Under the pieces are notes generated by a model, which saw only the letters and a list, made by a program, of their open reading frames with translations, was not told the DNA's origin and made no database searches. Shown one piece after another: positions 1 to 12,183 of a DNA stretch of 60,000 bases. A program made the position numbers and the translations under genes. Origin of the DNA: Liolophura sinensis (lineage: Eukaryota; Mollusca; Polyplacophora; Chitonida; Chitonidae); NCBI RefSeq assembly GCF_032854445.1, contig NC_088295.1:82630644-82690643 (forward strand), in the 5' to 3' direction. Each line of letters opens with the position of its first letter. The stretch's first letter is position 1.

Positions 1-966
1 ATATAAGTCGGCGAATGAAAATCTCACAAAAATATATCGGTCCATCAGGAATATATTATACAAATAATAAAATACACAGGGGTGTGTTTCACCATTCCAC
101 AATTTCAGGCTATAGTTGTAATCTAAATTAAACTCTTAAATAATTGCAATTAAGCGATACATTTTTATCGCCGATTTCATGCCTCATATATGATAGCAGA
201 ATTTCAGTCAAGTTTGAGTATCCCGCTTGTTACGTAAGAAAGTAAAACTTTTTGGACTCGAGTCCGATATGGCTTTGTGAAACCTGCCCACATGAGGATA
301 TTGCGTGACAAGTAGCTTAACCGGTATCTGATATATACACATTCCCAGATTGAGCCTCATACACAGTGTTTATAGCAGTTTGTATTCACTATATGCTGGT
401 TCCCTTCAGTGCAGCTGTTCAATTCACTATATAGTAACACCCCCCCCCCCATGTACAATTATGCTACACGAATTTTAAGCGGGGCAATATCTTTCATATA
501 CTAGCATCAGTTGGAACGCTGTGGTACATGAAGCTACTTTAACGTTATTCCTTCGGCTTCAATGGTGAACTGCCAACCCTCTTGCGCGTCCGTGGTAAGT
601 GGTATACGTGAGCAAGGCGAAAAGCTAAGCCTATTTTCAGCAGGTCTTTTTGGCATCAGTAAAAGCAATACAGACACGTAAATTTTCTGCTCATGACGAA
701 TTTTCAGCATGGACAAACAAATTTAGACTCAAAACAATAAAAACTGGAAAGAAAACGTTATAAAACTTGTATATAGCGCATATCATCAGATGGTGCAAAA
801 CGATATATGTCATTTCACATATTCTACATGTATTGGTATAATTTGTCGATTGAGACATTTTAAGCCAAAGTGCTTATGTGATACAGTTAGATACATTTAT
901 ATAAAACACATTAGTGTTTGGTGTCGCTCCCTTGTTCGCATCCTGCCCTTATTCGCCATTTTCCCC
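1..966. other. no gene seen
   Basis: AT-rich sequence without a convincing exon or known repeat. The only simple feature is a short C run near 440-450. Confidence 0.6.
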
Positions 967-1107
967 TTGGTCGTTGTCATTCCCTTTGTAATTGTCGTTC
1001 CCATGGTCGTTTTCGTTCCTTTCGTCGCTGTCCTTCCCTTGGTCGTTGTCGTTCCCTTAGTCGTTGTCGTTCCCATGGTCGTTGTCGTTCACTTGGTTGT
1101 CGTCAGC
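967..1107. repeat. 18-bp minisatellite, about 8 units
   Basis: Eight diverged tandem units of 18 bp with consensus close to TTGGTCGTTGTCGTTCCC. Because the unit is a multiple of three it keeps a reading frame open and produces a valine-proline repeat translation, which I do not regard as a gene. Confidence 0.9.
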
Positions 1108-1527
1108 TTAGTCGATCCTGCACGTCAGCCTATGCCAATGCCCACTTCATCCTGTAAAGAATGCGGAGTCAAAAATGTAATGTAATGTATGTCGTATGTC
1201 ACAAGTATAGCGATATGCACCTTATACATGTGGCAAAAATAATGACAGGAGAGAGAAATACAGAGCAGGATGTGCATTTGCTTTTGCATTTGCTGTGCAA
1301 CGCGCAATTTTCAATTCACGTGACCCTTTTGCAAGGGTCGACTACTCTCGAAAAAAAGAGTCACTTACAGTTCCTTTTATTCATTATTAAATTAAAAACA
1401 AATGCTTTGGCTCCCAAACAGGATGTCAAACGCCTTTTTAGTTCTAAAATGGCGATTAGCATAGTTTGGTTTCTTTTCGATGCAATAGGTACATTTGTGT
1501 CAGTTGTGACGTTCAGGTTTTTAACGT

Positions 1528-1728
1528 GGAACTGGCCCCGATAGCACATTTGGTATTGGGTACGCTTCAGGAGGCGGTAGATCCAGGGTCAATCCTGGGT
1601 CGAGTCACACCTCAGATCTTAAAACTTGTAACTTCCTCGCTTAGCGTTCAGCATAAAGGGGATAGTGCAACTACTGGTGGACCCGTATCAGTATTATGAC
1701 TCAGGCGACCCCAAGCACTCACCCACTC
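1528..1728 (+). mobile_element. SINE family B, internally deleted copy
   Basis: A tRNA-derived short interspersed element. The head carries a B-box-like stretch (AGGGTCAATCC) and the body matches the copies at 3,358 and 35,336, including the segments CTTCCTCGCTT and GGGGATAGTGCAAC. About 190 bp of the middle is missing: the sequence jumps from the 'ATGACTCAGG' region directly to the terminal CCCCAAGCACTCACCC. The LINE-like tail has therefore been lost here. Confidence 0.8.
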
Positions 1729-1939
1729 TTTAAAATGGGAGGTTTTTTCAGTTTTACCATGCCAGAAGTTTGAATATTAAACGAGGCAGACATCTCTATT
1801 CCAAATTTTCTACTACTGAAGTATTTAGAACCCGGATGACTTGAAGATTCACAGTAAATCAAATGCCTTCAGCTACATGTACCCAAGTACTTGTGAACGA
1901 TATCGAAATGATGTCTTAAGCTCCTGATCACGGGATCAC

Positions 1940-2308
1940 GAGGCGATCTTACACTTTAATCAAACCTTCTATCATAAAATTTTGTATGTTTCATTCAGCT
2001 AATGTAGCTGAAATGTGTACCATAGCCAAAGTTGGGCAAAATCTTGACCTATTAACATAATAAAAAACAATTTTAATGTGATGTGGCATTTTAACTTGAG
2101 TCAAAGATAGCTTCGCCTCAACCGATCTTAGACTTTAGTCAAAATTTCAATCATTAAAATTGGTATGTTCCTTTTCGTTATTTTAGCTGTAAGTCGCTTT
2201 ATAGTAACTTACCCAGAATTCACGTTGTCAAGCAATATTTTGACCTTGTTACGGATGAAATAATTTTAAAGTGATTTGAAATTTTGACTGAAGTCAAAGA
2301 TCGCTTCG
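1940..2308. repeat. two tandem copies of a ~179-bp unit
   Basis: Two diverged head-to-tail copies, the first from GATCTTACACTTTAATCAAA (1,945) and the second from GATCTTAGACTTTAGTCAAA (2,124), each ending in GTCAAAGATNGCTTCG. The period is 179 bp. No coding potential is visible. Confidence 0.8.
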
Positions 2309-2983
2309 TGACCAGCGGGCCAGTTCAGTGTTATCAGCAGTCCCTTAACGACGACATTGGCACAGCCATTTATCAGGATTTCCATCTTTTTTTACATTTT
2401 GTTTGGTGAAATCACATGAAAAATACAGTATAATACTTTAAGAGATCCTGAGCATTTTATTTTCAATTCACACATATTGTCCTTCCATTGTTCACTTACC
2501 CGCAAATTAACATGACTATGAAAAAAGAGGGTGTCTGATCGATTGGAGATCCAGATTTTGGCTCTTTTTCGTCCTACAAATTAAAGGGATATGTTTATAG
2601 CACGGGAATGCATACAGAGGCTTTATACGGTGGGTCATATGGGCTACACTTAGCCGATGTCCGTCAATTCCAAATCACACACTATCAGTTCCACCACATC
2701 TCGTGTATGCATCATAGATGTAGTACGCGATTGCCTGCAGGAATTTAATCGCACAGATTCTCTGTGGCATGACACCGCTCTGGGCTCTACGTTCATTGTC
2801 ATAAGAAGACAAACCTTCAAGCGGCAAATCTAAAATATTAAAAGAATATGGCAATAGTTTTTTTTTTCCAACATATTGTACAGATTTGTGTAGTTATTCC
2901 CACTATATTTGAGTGAGGTTTGAAGAAGTCGATGTTCTTAGATTCATAAACACCCGTAACTCTGTCTTAATTATATATACTTT
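2309..2983. other. no gene seen
   Basis: Non-coding, AT-rich sequence with no recognised repeat. Confidence 0.5.
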
Positions 2984-2991
2984 GCACACAC

Positions 2992-3058
<67 letters not shown>
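2984..3058. repeat. (CA)n microsatellite
   Basis: About 37 CA dinucleotides with one G interruption near the start. The cysteine-valine and threonine-histidine translations across it are artefacts of the repeat. Confidence 0.98.
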
Positions 3059-3059
<1 letters not shown>

Positions 3060-3357
3060 TCATATATAAGAACACCTAAATTTTTTCCATCTTCTGGGCA
3101 ATAAGTTCTGTTTTTCATTCAGATTTCTGTTTTTCTCTTTTCTATGCATGCGTCTGTTCTCAATTTTCAATATATACATGCACGACTGAAACTGTCAATG
3201 TTGTTCGTGACGCTCGCGTCCTTTTAGAGAGAATGGTGCATCCTTGCACATTTACTTACATCCAAGTGTCCATAAACAAGTACAAGTAGCCTGGAATTGC
3301 ATCATACAGTTGGTGTGTCTTAGGCACTCTTTGCAAGTTACATTATAAGATAAACAC

Positions 3358-3712
3358 TGGCCCCGATAAAACAGTTGGTAGAGCGTCCTTTTCGGGAGTG
3401 GTAGATCCAGGGTCAATCCTAGGTCGAGTTACACCTAAGACTTTAAAAGAGGAAGTTGTAACGCCTCGCTTGGCGTTCAGCATGAGGGGATAGTGCAACG
3501 ATTGGTTGACGCGTATCAGTATAATGGCTCGGGCGGAACGGCTTACTTGCCTTCGGTGAGCCGTCTCCGTAAAGCAGCACTAGATAAAAGAGCGGTGGAA
3601 ATCCGTCCTACAACAAGGAGGCGCATTACATGCACAATAAAGGTTCCTTCGTCGTCATATGACTGAAAAATTGTTAAGTACGACGTTAAACCCCAAGCAC
3701 GCACTCACTCCT
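3358..3712 (+). mobile_element. SINE family B, near full length
   Basis: A tRNA-derived SINE with a promoter head (A-box-like CAGTTGGTAGAGCG, B-box-like GGGTCAATCC), a body conserved with the copies at 1,528 and 35,336, and a 3' tail reading TCGTCATATGACTGAAA followed by GTACGACGTTAAACCCCAAG. The same tail closes the LINE fragment at 18,755-20,010, which suggests that LINE family mobilised it. Confidence 0.88.
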
Positions 3713-4884
3713 AAAGACAAACTGTACCCTATGCAACTAGTTAGGAAATCGCCCCATTTCGGTGCGGCAGTGATGTTTAATTTTTTTCATGCAGAAAAAC
3801 GAGTGAAACTTACTTGAATACGACGGACAATTTCTGCAGAACATGTGTGTGAAAAATTGGAGTGATGCGATTTATACTTTTTGTTTTATCAAGGTACGGT
3901 CAGGCACAGGTACGGTCAAAAGTAGATCTTACAATGTTGAGGCGTTTTCCTGAGGAATTTCCTCCATAATAAAAAGCAGATTACTAGACCTTACATGTGT
4001 GCCTTGAAACTGTTGTGTCGACATCTTTTTAGTGCTGAACAAAGTGAGGTAATGGACAGGGGAAGATGATTTTGAACCACACAAGAATTTCTTTATTTAT
4101 GTTTCATCATATATTGTCACGCCATATGCTAAATAAGTTTAAATTCATTTATTGTAAATCTATACAACTTATATACAGTACTCTTCTAATGAAAGCTCAG
4201 CGCTATTTACTTCAGCTAACAGCATACCCTACAAATGCATTAAGAATGGGAGCACCTGTTTCATGAGTTCAGCTTCGTAATAAACGTCTATTAAAGGCAC
4301 ATATGTTTACAATATAATATAAGGGGTCTTTTATATGGGGTAAAGCTGGGATGTTTACCAACGTTTGATTGAGAAGCGAAGCAGTGCAGAGCCTTTTTTT
4401 CTTCACAGTTTTTTTTCATAATATGCTGCCCTTGACAGTTGTCAAGTATGGTTTAAAATTTCCCTGAATCCGGGTTTTATTAACAGCTTCTTTGCCACAA
4501 TGGTGAAGAATGGTTTAAAACGTCTCGTATCGGAAGCCAAATCCTGATAACCATGACAATAATAACTTGCTGATGAAAGTTTTATCCAAATCCATGCATC
4601 ACAGAAATTTGACAGTAGACTAGAGAACACTGATTAAAAAATTTTCTGGATCGGATACAGTTGACCACCTTAGCCCCAAGCTGTGCAACAAAATGTCAAG
4701 CGAATTAGCACATAACGTTTTAATAATTTGTCATAAAACATTGTTTGGAATCACGTAAAATACATGTAGCCAAGAACAAGTAGACACGGTTCACATACCA
4801 ACCTAAACAGTGATATAACTGCTACAAAATTTGCTACTCTCCTGTGGTTAAATGAATGAACTCAGCATATCTGGTTCCGACTCA
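3713..4884. other. no gene seen
   Basis: AT-rich sequence, no exon with both splice borders and no recognised repeat. Confidence 0.5.
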
Positions 4885-5310
4885 CAAAACTCCTGTAGTT
4901 CTGCAGCAAATTCGATTGGTAGGATCCATGAGGATAGTTGTTAAATCAAATTCAAAATATAAATAAATTAAATTACCATGAATAAATAGCACAAAGAGGT
5001 GAAAAGTTTTTCATTTACGTTTTACTGACGGTTGCAACCGAAGGGCGATAACTCTAATAACAGACAGTTGAAGCGAAATAAAAACAACGGATGCATTTTG
5101 GTGCTTTATTGTCTTTAAAAAGACTGTCGTTTGCTGATAAAGGCGCATTTATTCTTTTTTCTCCAATCAATACACGAACTTTGTTTCCTCTCAGCCATCT
5201 CCTGACGTGACTAAGATCGAATTTTGGGCTATTTCTTTTCAAAATCTAAGACAAAAAGCTCTAATCGAAAGCCAATCATTTTCTTTGTGAAAGGGACGAA
5301 ACAAAATTGT
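4885..5310. repeat. dispersed repeat, also at 36,195-36,640
   Basis: Diverged but collinear with 36,195-36,640: shared blocks include CTGCAGCAA, ATAAATTAAATTAC, AACAGACAGT, TTTTCTCCA, GTTTCCT and the stretch around CGTGACTAA. No coding potential. The element type is unknown. Confidence 0.65.
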
Positions 5311-5608
5311 TGGTTGGCCAACTGTGTTACCCGTCTAATATTAGCCTTTACACTTTTTGTGAAACGGAGCACTGGTGGAAAGATATTAAGAAACTGCAAA
5401 GACCACACTCCATACAGTGTGGAGCCACTAAACAACCTGATTTTGTGAGTATTTTTCAGACTATTCTACAAATTCTTGGCGAATATTGTACATTGTCAAA
5501 AGATTATACGGTTTGCAAAGTAAATTTCATTTCTTGTTTTCCTATTCCAAGGGAAGCGATGAACACAGGGATTATCCCTAGACCCTCATGGGTTGGAGTG
5601 TTACTTAC

Positions 5609-5665
5609 CTCTTTCTGGTCACCACCAACATCCATGCCGTCTGTGGTAGAATGGCCGGAACCGAC
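5609..5665 (-). CDS. possible further exon of the vWD/EGF gene
   Basis: A 57-bp open segment flanked by an acceptor-like TTTGTAG and a strong donor GTAAGT on the minus strand, reading VGSGHSTTDGMDVGGDQKE. Its phase (0 in, 0 out) fits the phase-0 end of the exon at 7,136. The peptide does not look like the cysteine-rich segment I would expect next in a VWDE-type protein, so this may be chance. Confidence 0.25.
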
Positions 5666-5670
5666 CTACA

Positions 5671-6272
5671 AATGAAATACGCCGTTATGTAACTTAGATA
5701 TGGACTGGAATGTACTTTTAGTGAGCGTTAAAAAATACATTTATCAATTGTCTGAGTCTGTGTTTAGTCCAAACCGATGACAATATGTTGTTGAAGTATC
5801 ACAGAAAATATGTGCATCTCCAGCAGAAATGGGTGCTTATAAGATCAGGCTTGGAACTCTTACATGTATACACCTATTTACAAGGTGTATTGTCAACAGG
5901 GCCACCACATTAATCTGCTTACATCGAGTCAAAGAAAACTGCACGCCAGAGAACTTGAGATCTCTTAGTTTTGTTGTTCTAATTATCGCAATAGGTTTAC
6001 ACTACTAGTAAATGATATTTATAAATTGAACGAAAACGTATTTGTATTTGTGGGGCATTTGGGGATTGGAAACAACCAGTGGTGGTACATGTAAAAATGT
6101 GTAAAGACATAATTGCCACTGAGGTTGCTCATCTGTTTGGAGTATCTCCAGCAAAGAAAGTTAATAGATGTGTTGGTGCCAAGGGTGACGTAGTAAATAA
6201 AACATGTGACAGACAGATACTCAATTCAGACACAGCTATATATGTCATAGCAGAATATCCATTCACATTATG
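5671..6272. other. no gene seen
   Basis: Non-coding sequence without recognised structure. Confidence 0.45.
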
Positions 6273-6277
6273 GGAAG

Positions 6278-6544
6278 ATTTATTTATTTATTTGTTTGGT
6301 GTTTTACGCCGTACTCAAGAATATTTCACTTATACGATGGCGGCCAGCATTATGGTGGGTGGAAACCGGGCACAGCCAGGGGGAAACCCATGACCATCCA
6401 CAGGTTGCTGGCAGACCTTCCCACTTACAGCCGGAGAGGAAGCCAGTATGAGCTGGACTTGAACTCACAGCGACCGCATTGGTGAGAGACTCCTGCGTCA
6501 TTAAGCTCCGTTAGCGCGCTAACCAACTGAGCCACGGAAGCCCC
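6278..6544 (-). mobile_element. SINE family A, copy 1
   Basis: On the minus strand it begins with a tRNA-like head (A box TGGCTCAGTTGG, B box AGTTCAAGTCC), runs through the conserved body with GGTTTCCCCCTGGCTGTGCCC and ends TGAGTACGGCGTAAAACACC followed by an (AAATA)n tail. Open frames inside it are by-products of the repeat and recur identically in other copies. Confidence 0.95.
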
Positions 6545-7135
6545 AATTTTCGGAAGATAAGAGAAATGATGTAATGATTGCAGTTGAAGTAATGTAATAC
6601 AATCTGACACAATATTTTCACACAAATAGGCCTAAAACATGAAAAATATATTTTGTACGTGAATTTACGGTTATATGTGAAACGAATTTGGAGCCACTGC
6701 GATCCATGTGGCCTTGTTGAAACTAAACCTCACAACTGATGTCCTTACCAGGACATATAATCAACATTCATCAAGAAAACGGTGTAAGGTTTCCCTTAGA
6801 ATACTTTTGAACCCACAGTGCCTGAGATACAGAGAATGAACGTGTATAAGTATTTTTAGAAACAAAAGTTGAGGCAGAGATTTTGTATTTCTGACATCAC
6901 TTCCTGTCTCTTCACACTGACCCCAGTGACCTCGGCGATGTTCAACATTTCTGTACAAAATTTGCTAGTGGTTGCAGTGATGTAAAACGAACGAAAGGCC
7001 CCTTCCCTCTCCCCCAACTCACAACACGCTTCTAGAACAATCACTAAAAGCTTTAAACTTCCTTAATACCGGGCAGGACAAAAAGGGATATAAACACATT
7101 ACCTCCTTAAACTCCACAGCCTGTACATGACATAC
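6545..7135. other. intron or flank, nothing recognised
   Basis: No exon found downstream of the exon ending at 7,136 except the weak candidate at 5,609. Short open frames here lack family motifs. Confidence 0.4.
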
Positions 7136-7399
7136 CTTTATCTTCTCACAGCTAGCATCCATCCCGATTATCGAGCAGATGAACTCTTCGGAATGATACG
7201 GCAGGAAGAGCAAGTCCTGGCTGAACATTGCGTTGTAGTTGCTCACAGACAGGAAATATCCAACAGGAAATCCCTCCTCATTAGTGCCCAATGTAACATT
7301 ACTGGGCAGGGAGCACACGATCTCGTCAGAATGCCGGAAGTATGCCTTCGTGCTCAAAATAGTTGTCGGGGCCTCGCGTACGGTTGTTCCATTGCCCAC
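7136..7399 (-). CDS. vWD/EGF extracellular protein gene, exon 15
   Basis: This 88-codon exon has acceptor CCACAG and donor AAG|GTATGT and is phase 0 on both sides. It reads from VGNGTTVREAP through YFRHSDEIVCSLP to the cysteine pair around SEEFICSIIGMDASC. In VWDE-type proteins the region after the EGF/lectin-like part has this NGTT...YF..SD.I.C.LP character. It follows directly in frame from exon 14 at 7,797. Confidence 0.85.
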
Positions 7400-7796
7400 C
7401 TGTGGACGTACATGTAGTTTAATGCATCAGCTTGAGTAAAACATACAGTATGTCGATGTGAGGAACAACAGCTGAGAAAAGTTCACCTGCAAGCCTTCTG
7501 CAATTCTTATAGACGTAAACCAGTAGTGACATCTGCATTGGGACGTAGGTGTCCTAGTGTGTCACACACACACGTATGTATTGGAGACAGGATTTGATTG
7601 GATAGTTTGGAAATGTGTTTACAATTCTGGACATTTTGAGCCGTCAGATAAAACAGAGATGTACAAAGGGACGATCCTTGGAAACGTAGGGCCTATAGTT
7701 ATTGCCTACTTACGCTTCTTCAATCTCTTTGGACACTGTCTATACTTTTGAAACTTATTTACTTTCAGTCTGAAAAGACATTCCACCTTTACTTAC

Positions 7797-7987
7797 ATAC
7801 ACTTGTTCAAACTTGCACGTGAGGGACTCAGAGCGAGCAAACCTTTTCCCGTACACCAAGGTCCGGTCACATTTACGATTCCGGATGTCACATAGACCCT
7901 TCTTCGGCAACCCCAACACTTGCGGTGGTCGGCTCATGTCAATAGAGCAGTCGTCCCCGATCCAGCCGGCTTCACACTGACATTCTC
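7797..7987 (-). CDS. vWD/EGF gene, exon 14 (second half of an EGF module)
   Basis: Acceptor TTGCTTCAG and donor TAT|GTAAGT frame a 191-bp exon. Joined to exon 13 it completes an EGF-like module (CPGECSFHGDC...GECQCEAGWIGDDC), then continues with PPQVLGLPKKGLCD and a cysteine-bearing stretch ending KFEQVY. Phase 1 on entry and 0 on exit match both neighbours exactly. The protein is expected to be secreted or extracellular. Confidence 0.92.
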
Positions 7988-10900
7988 CTGAAGCAAGGGG
8001 CAAAAGTATATATTGGCGTATATATATGTATACATTGATAATGATGATACCTGCCAATAATGAAAAGAAAAATACATGGTTAACATAAAGCCGCAAATTC
8101 ACTTAAACAGTCTATAGCCCAACAAGTTATCCAAGTTTTCTGGAACTTGTATGTTTCCCCAATGCTTGCAAAGTATTACAGATTATGAAAAACCCAAAGC
8201 AACCTCTCTCTTTGGCCACTGTTTACAACCTTACTACGTCCCGTACAGCTGTCAATCAAACATGTGCTCATATGTAATTTTATAAATAATTCAGAAATGT
8301 TTTTTATTTGCACTTTATTTCTTCAATGAAGCCCCCTTCTAAGCCAGTCTAACAGATTGTCGGCAATGTAGGTGTAGCAAAGCAATACAGCATGGAGCTT
8401 TTTCTAAACAATAGATCAGCATGCACTCGGAGGGTCAGTCAACAATGACCCGGTCGAGTTGTGGCTGCTTCCATTCCACCTCTATGATTTATAAAACACC
8501 AAGCACACATACCTATTCATTCATTTATTCATTATTTACACTAAAAGACCATACAGGGTAGCACGAGAGGATGCAAGTATTACACATAGATAAACATGGC
8601 GGCTAATCAATGGAATCAAGATTGTTACAGAACATGTTAATATATATATATTTATATATATGTACCAAACATGTATACTCATTTTGAACAGTAATTTTTT
8701 AGCAGATGTTTATTTGTAGTGCTAAATAATTCTTGAGTTTTAATTGTGCTTGATCTAGTATAGCTATATCTCGGCAGGTATTTCAGTCGAATAGAACTGA
8801 GACTGTACATGTGTGTAAGAATTGGAATTCGTCGTCAATGCTGATTGTCTGACAAAGGATACACAAACGTCTGTTTCCAATTACATTAGCCCATCTTCCT
8901 GTTTCTAGGGGGTAATTTATGACTAGGTACTCGAAAGCGTATTTTTCGCCTTTTTTCATCAAGTATTTTTAGATACTCTTCGATGTCAAAGTCTGTTTTA
9001 AATATATACTTGCCTTAGAGGAATCTTTGGTTTCAAACTGCCATTTCTTGATGAACTGATCTTTTAATGTCTGCCTAACAATTTTCAACAGACATACAGA
9101 ATTGTTCACATATTGGTTTTCCCATACGTATTTAGACGGTTTTCTCTCGAGTATCTTTAATAAATTTTAACCATTTGAAGTTATATAAGTGCCTATTGTT
9201 AAACAAAAATTTGTACAATATTGAGGAAATTTTGTTATTTTTACCCTGTAAAACCTTTGTCCAATATGACAGCATCTTTATGCTAACGTCAACATAAGAC
9301 CCAGCGTCTTATTATGCCCGGCAAAATCACAATTATAAAGGTGGAAGTTAACGTGATAATCTGAACTTTTTCAGCGGATATATGGGGTTAAACGTTTTCT
9401 TAACGGTTGTTATAGGATACATGTCGATAAGAATAAGAATATAGATGTACAAAAATAACAAAAGTTTAACCGGAGATGCAGAACAGCAATTGTGCACCAT
9501 ACTGGCTATTTTTGTTCTTTCGTTCTCGGAAAGGCCGGGAACTGAAGGTCGATCATTCTATACCGTTGAAAGATGATAGACCTATATCGCTGAGAGAAAG
9601 GGCTTTATGCATGTACATGTACCTACTGCATACTTTTATTCACTGTACTGTAACTGTATGGCAATTATACATATATCCAATACATGTAGCAGCTTGTTCA
9701 AGCGTATATCAACAAGCGTACATGAATCTTGCGTAAAAATGTTTTGCATCTATATCCTAAGCCATGCCCTCATAGAATTTCACTAAAATGGTTGAAATAA
9801 TTTTCCACCTCGATCACACTGAGAATTTTCAATCGTCTTTTCATGAAGTTCATTGTTCAAAAGAAATACAATTTAAATAACTCAATGCTCATTTAAATAA
9901 CTATCGCCTAACAAAGAGGGGTTTGTAGATTTGCACAATATTACGCTGAGCCATTTAACTGTTGTGGAGACCCATATTCTAAAAAAAAAGAATAAGGGTA
10001 CAATTTTTCAGCAAATCTAGTATGGCCGTCAGGCGACGTGAAAAGACTTTTGTGAATGCCACTTGAAGTATGTATCTATCATGTGACAAAATGTCCTTCA
10101 TTTCAATATTGCGTTTTTGTCTAGGGCAGTCGAAAGCACAGGTCTACCTACGAGATCAAGTCACTCTGCAAATTAAGGTAAATTAAAGCTATGTTTAATG
10201 TGTCGTAGGGCAAATAATAACCAAAGTTACATTCATTTCGGTAAACAGTAAACTAATACTTCACAAGTTCGCTCATAGATAGTAAAGCTACGTGAGAGTT
10301 CCGGCATAAATTAGACTTGGAAGTCAAAGCGAATTCAGACATTTTTAGCTCGTCTTTTAATTTATAGATATATACGCGCGTGAGGCTCGTGCCACTGAAT
10401 ATGATGTACAAGGGATATTTAGCGATCTTCAACTGTAACACATGTAAAATACATGCATGTTCTGAGGACGTTGTTGTTTTTACATATTATTCTTTAGCTG
10501 TTTGAAATTATCCTTCAAATGTCTTTGAGCCTTGCTATATTTTTACGTTCATTATTAAATAATGATTCATTAGTTTAGCATAAAAGCTTGCCCGGCCACT
10601 GACACTTTCAGGGGGCATAGGCCTATATGCAGTCCTTTGCCTATATATGCCCTAGTGATGGTTTGATCGACAGATCTCTCGAGATTGGCGCTTTATTTTC
10701 ACATCACAGTACAAAATCTAGCATTAAAGTCAATGCCTCGTTAATGTATCTATAATGCTTGACTAGTGTGCCACAACGGCAATGGAGCAGAATTATAACA
10801 CAAGTAATGGTATAAATACAGAGTTTCAGTTTGCCGGTCTCGCACAAAAAGGAGCCTGCTTGGTTTTTCAAATGAAAGTTTCTAACATAAAGTAAAACAT

Positions 10901-11514
10901 TCATCAACAAATTTTTTTTTTATCCAAAACTCTATTTTTACTGTTTGCTGTTTTAGCTGGTTGAAATGCTAACCATACTCCTACACAGTGTCAAACGTGC
11001 ATCTATTTAATCCATTTATGTACCTCACGCGATGAGGGGAGCATTTGACAGTTTGGACGAATATAAAAGCCCGATAATAACTTATTAATAATCAATGGCA
11101 ATATTTTGTTAGCATATGAGAAAACTTTCATAATAGTAGATCAATCTTGTATTCAAAATACAAGCGGCATCAACTGCCACTTAATTAGGAAGTTTTTCCA
11201 GCAATCCAATCCATTTCATATTGCTGGAACCATTACTAGGGCATACTATATCCTGGAATATACACCGTGAAAGCACAATGTAATTATCAGCGCTGAAGGC
11301 AATAAAGTCAACCTGCCATGTCTCATGTCATCAAAGTTTACGTCATCATTAACAATACAACATAACATTTTTGTGGACAGAGGCCGGTTTTCATTCTTTT
11401 CAGCATGCCCAATTATAATCTAGAACGCATAGGTTTGTTTGTGTTCACAGGGACACAGACCCATATACAACTGCCGTTTTTCGGTAGGGACGATTGTAGT
11501 TCTGTGAATTTTAA
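7988..11514 (-). other. first part of the intron between exons 13 and 14
   Basis: AT-rich intronic sequence with a short TATA microsatellite at about 8,640-8,662. I see no other exon or intact element. Confidence 0.55.
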
Positions 11515-12183
11515 GGTATAAAGTCTTTTTTTGCTCCAGGCGTCCATTTTTGGTGTACAGATGCATGCTTGGTATTAAAATGCTGGAAACTGTCTAAACT
11601 TTGAGGAGGTATGAGCTTTATTGATGAAAATTTGAAATTCTGGGTGAGAGGACACAAGGTGTGAGGTAGTGGTGAGGCTGCGAGTGACGTCGCCTTGGCG
11701 TTGCTAGGCACTCCTCCCAGCTGCCGGCATGGAAAGGTCCAGATTTTGACGATCAACCTATGTCAAGATTTTTATGGCTTGTTTCTCCCAGGCTGGACCA
11801 GGTATGTACCAAAGCTTATTGGCCACGGAATGTTATTTATTTATTTATTTGATTGGTGTTTTACGCCGTAGTCAAGAATATTTCACTTATACGATGGCGG
11901 CCAGCATTATGGTGGGTGGAAACCGGGCACAGCCCGGGGGAAACCCACGACCATCCGCAGGTTGTTGCCACACCTTCCCACTTACGGCCGGAGAGGAAGC
12001 CAGCATGAGCTGGACTTGAACTCACAGCGACCGCATTGGTGAGAGGCTCCTGGGTCATTACGCTGCGCTAGCGCGCTAACCGACTGAGCCACGGAGGCCC
12101 CTACCACGGAATGTTTGGGACTGAGCTACAGCGCTAGACGTTAACATTGTCGCTTATGGAAAAATTAATTGGGGTCTGAGGCC
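11515..12183. repeat. dispersed ~395-bp repeat (family X) split by a SINE
   Basis: Matches 23,788-24,176 along its length, sharing GTGTACAG, GCATGCTT, TTTGAAATTCTGGG, GAGAGGACACAAGG, TGCGAGTGACGTCG, CTAGGCAC.CCTCCCAG, GCCGGCAT and ACTGAGCTACAGCGCTA. A SINE family A copy interrupts it at 11,833-12,103 and is flanked by CCACGGAATG on both sides (11,823-11,832 and 12,104-12,113), while the copy at 24 kb is uninterrupted. The class of X is unknown. Confidence 0.88.
11833..12103 (-). mobile_element. SINE family A, copy 2, with target duplication
   Basis: Full-length minus-strand copy: tRNA-like head with TGGCTCAGTCGG, B box AGTTCAAGTCC, body, and terminal AAATA tail. The 10-bp direct repeat CCACGGAATG on either side and the empty site at 24.1 kb prove insertion into repeat X. 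Confidence 0.97.

Noticed and set aside
790-1185. 131-codon open frame with a valine-proline repeat
   Set aside because: It is the translation of the 18-bp minisatellite; there is no signal, domain or splice context outside the repeat.
2903-3118. Open frames rich in Cys-Val or Thr-His
   Set aside because: Translations of the (CA)n microsatellite.
6270-6501. 65-104-codon frames with MTQESLTNAVAVSSSPAH and similar
   Set aside because: They recur in every SINE family A copy and are repeat sequence, not genes.
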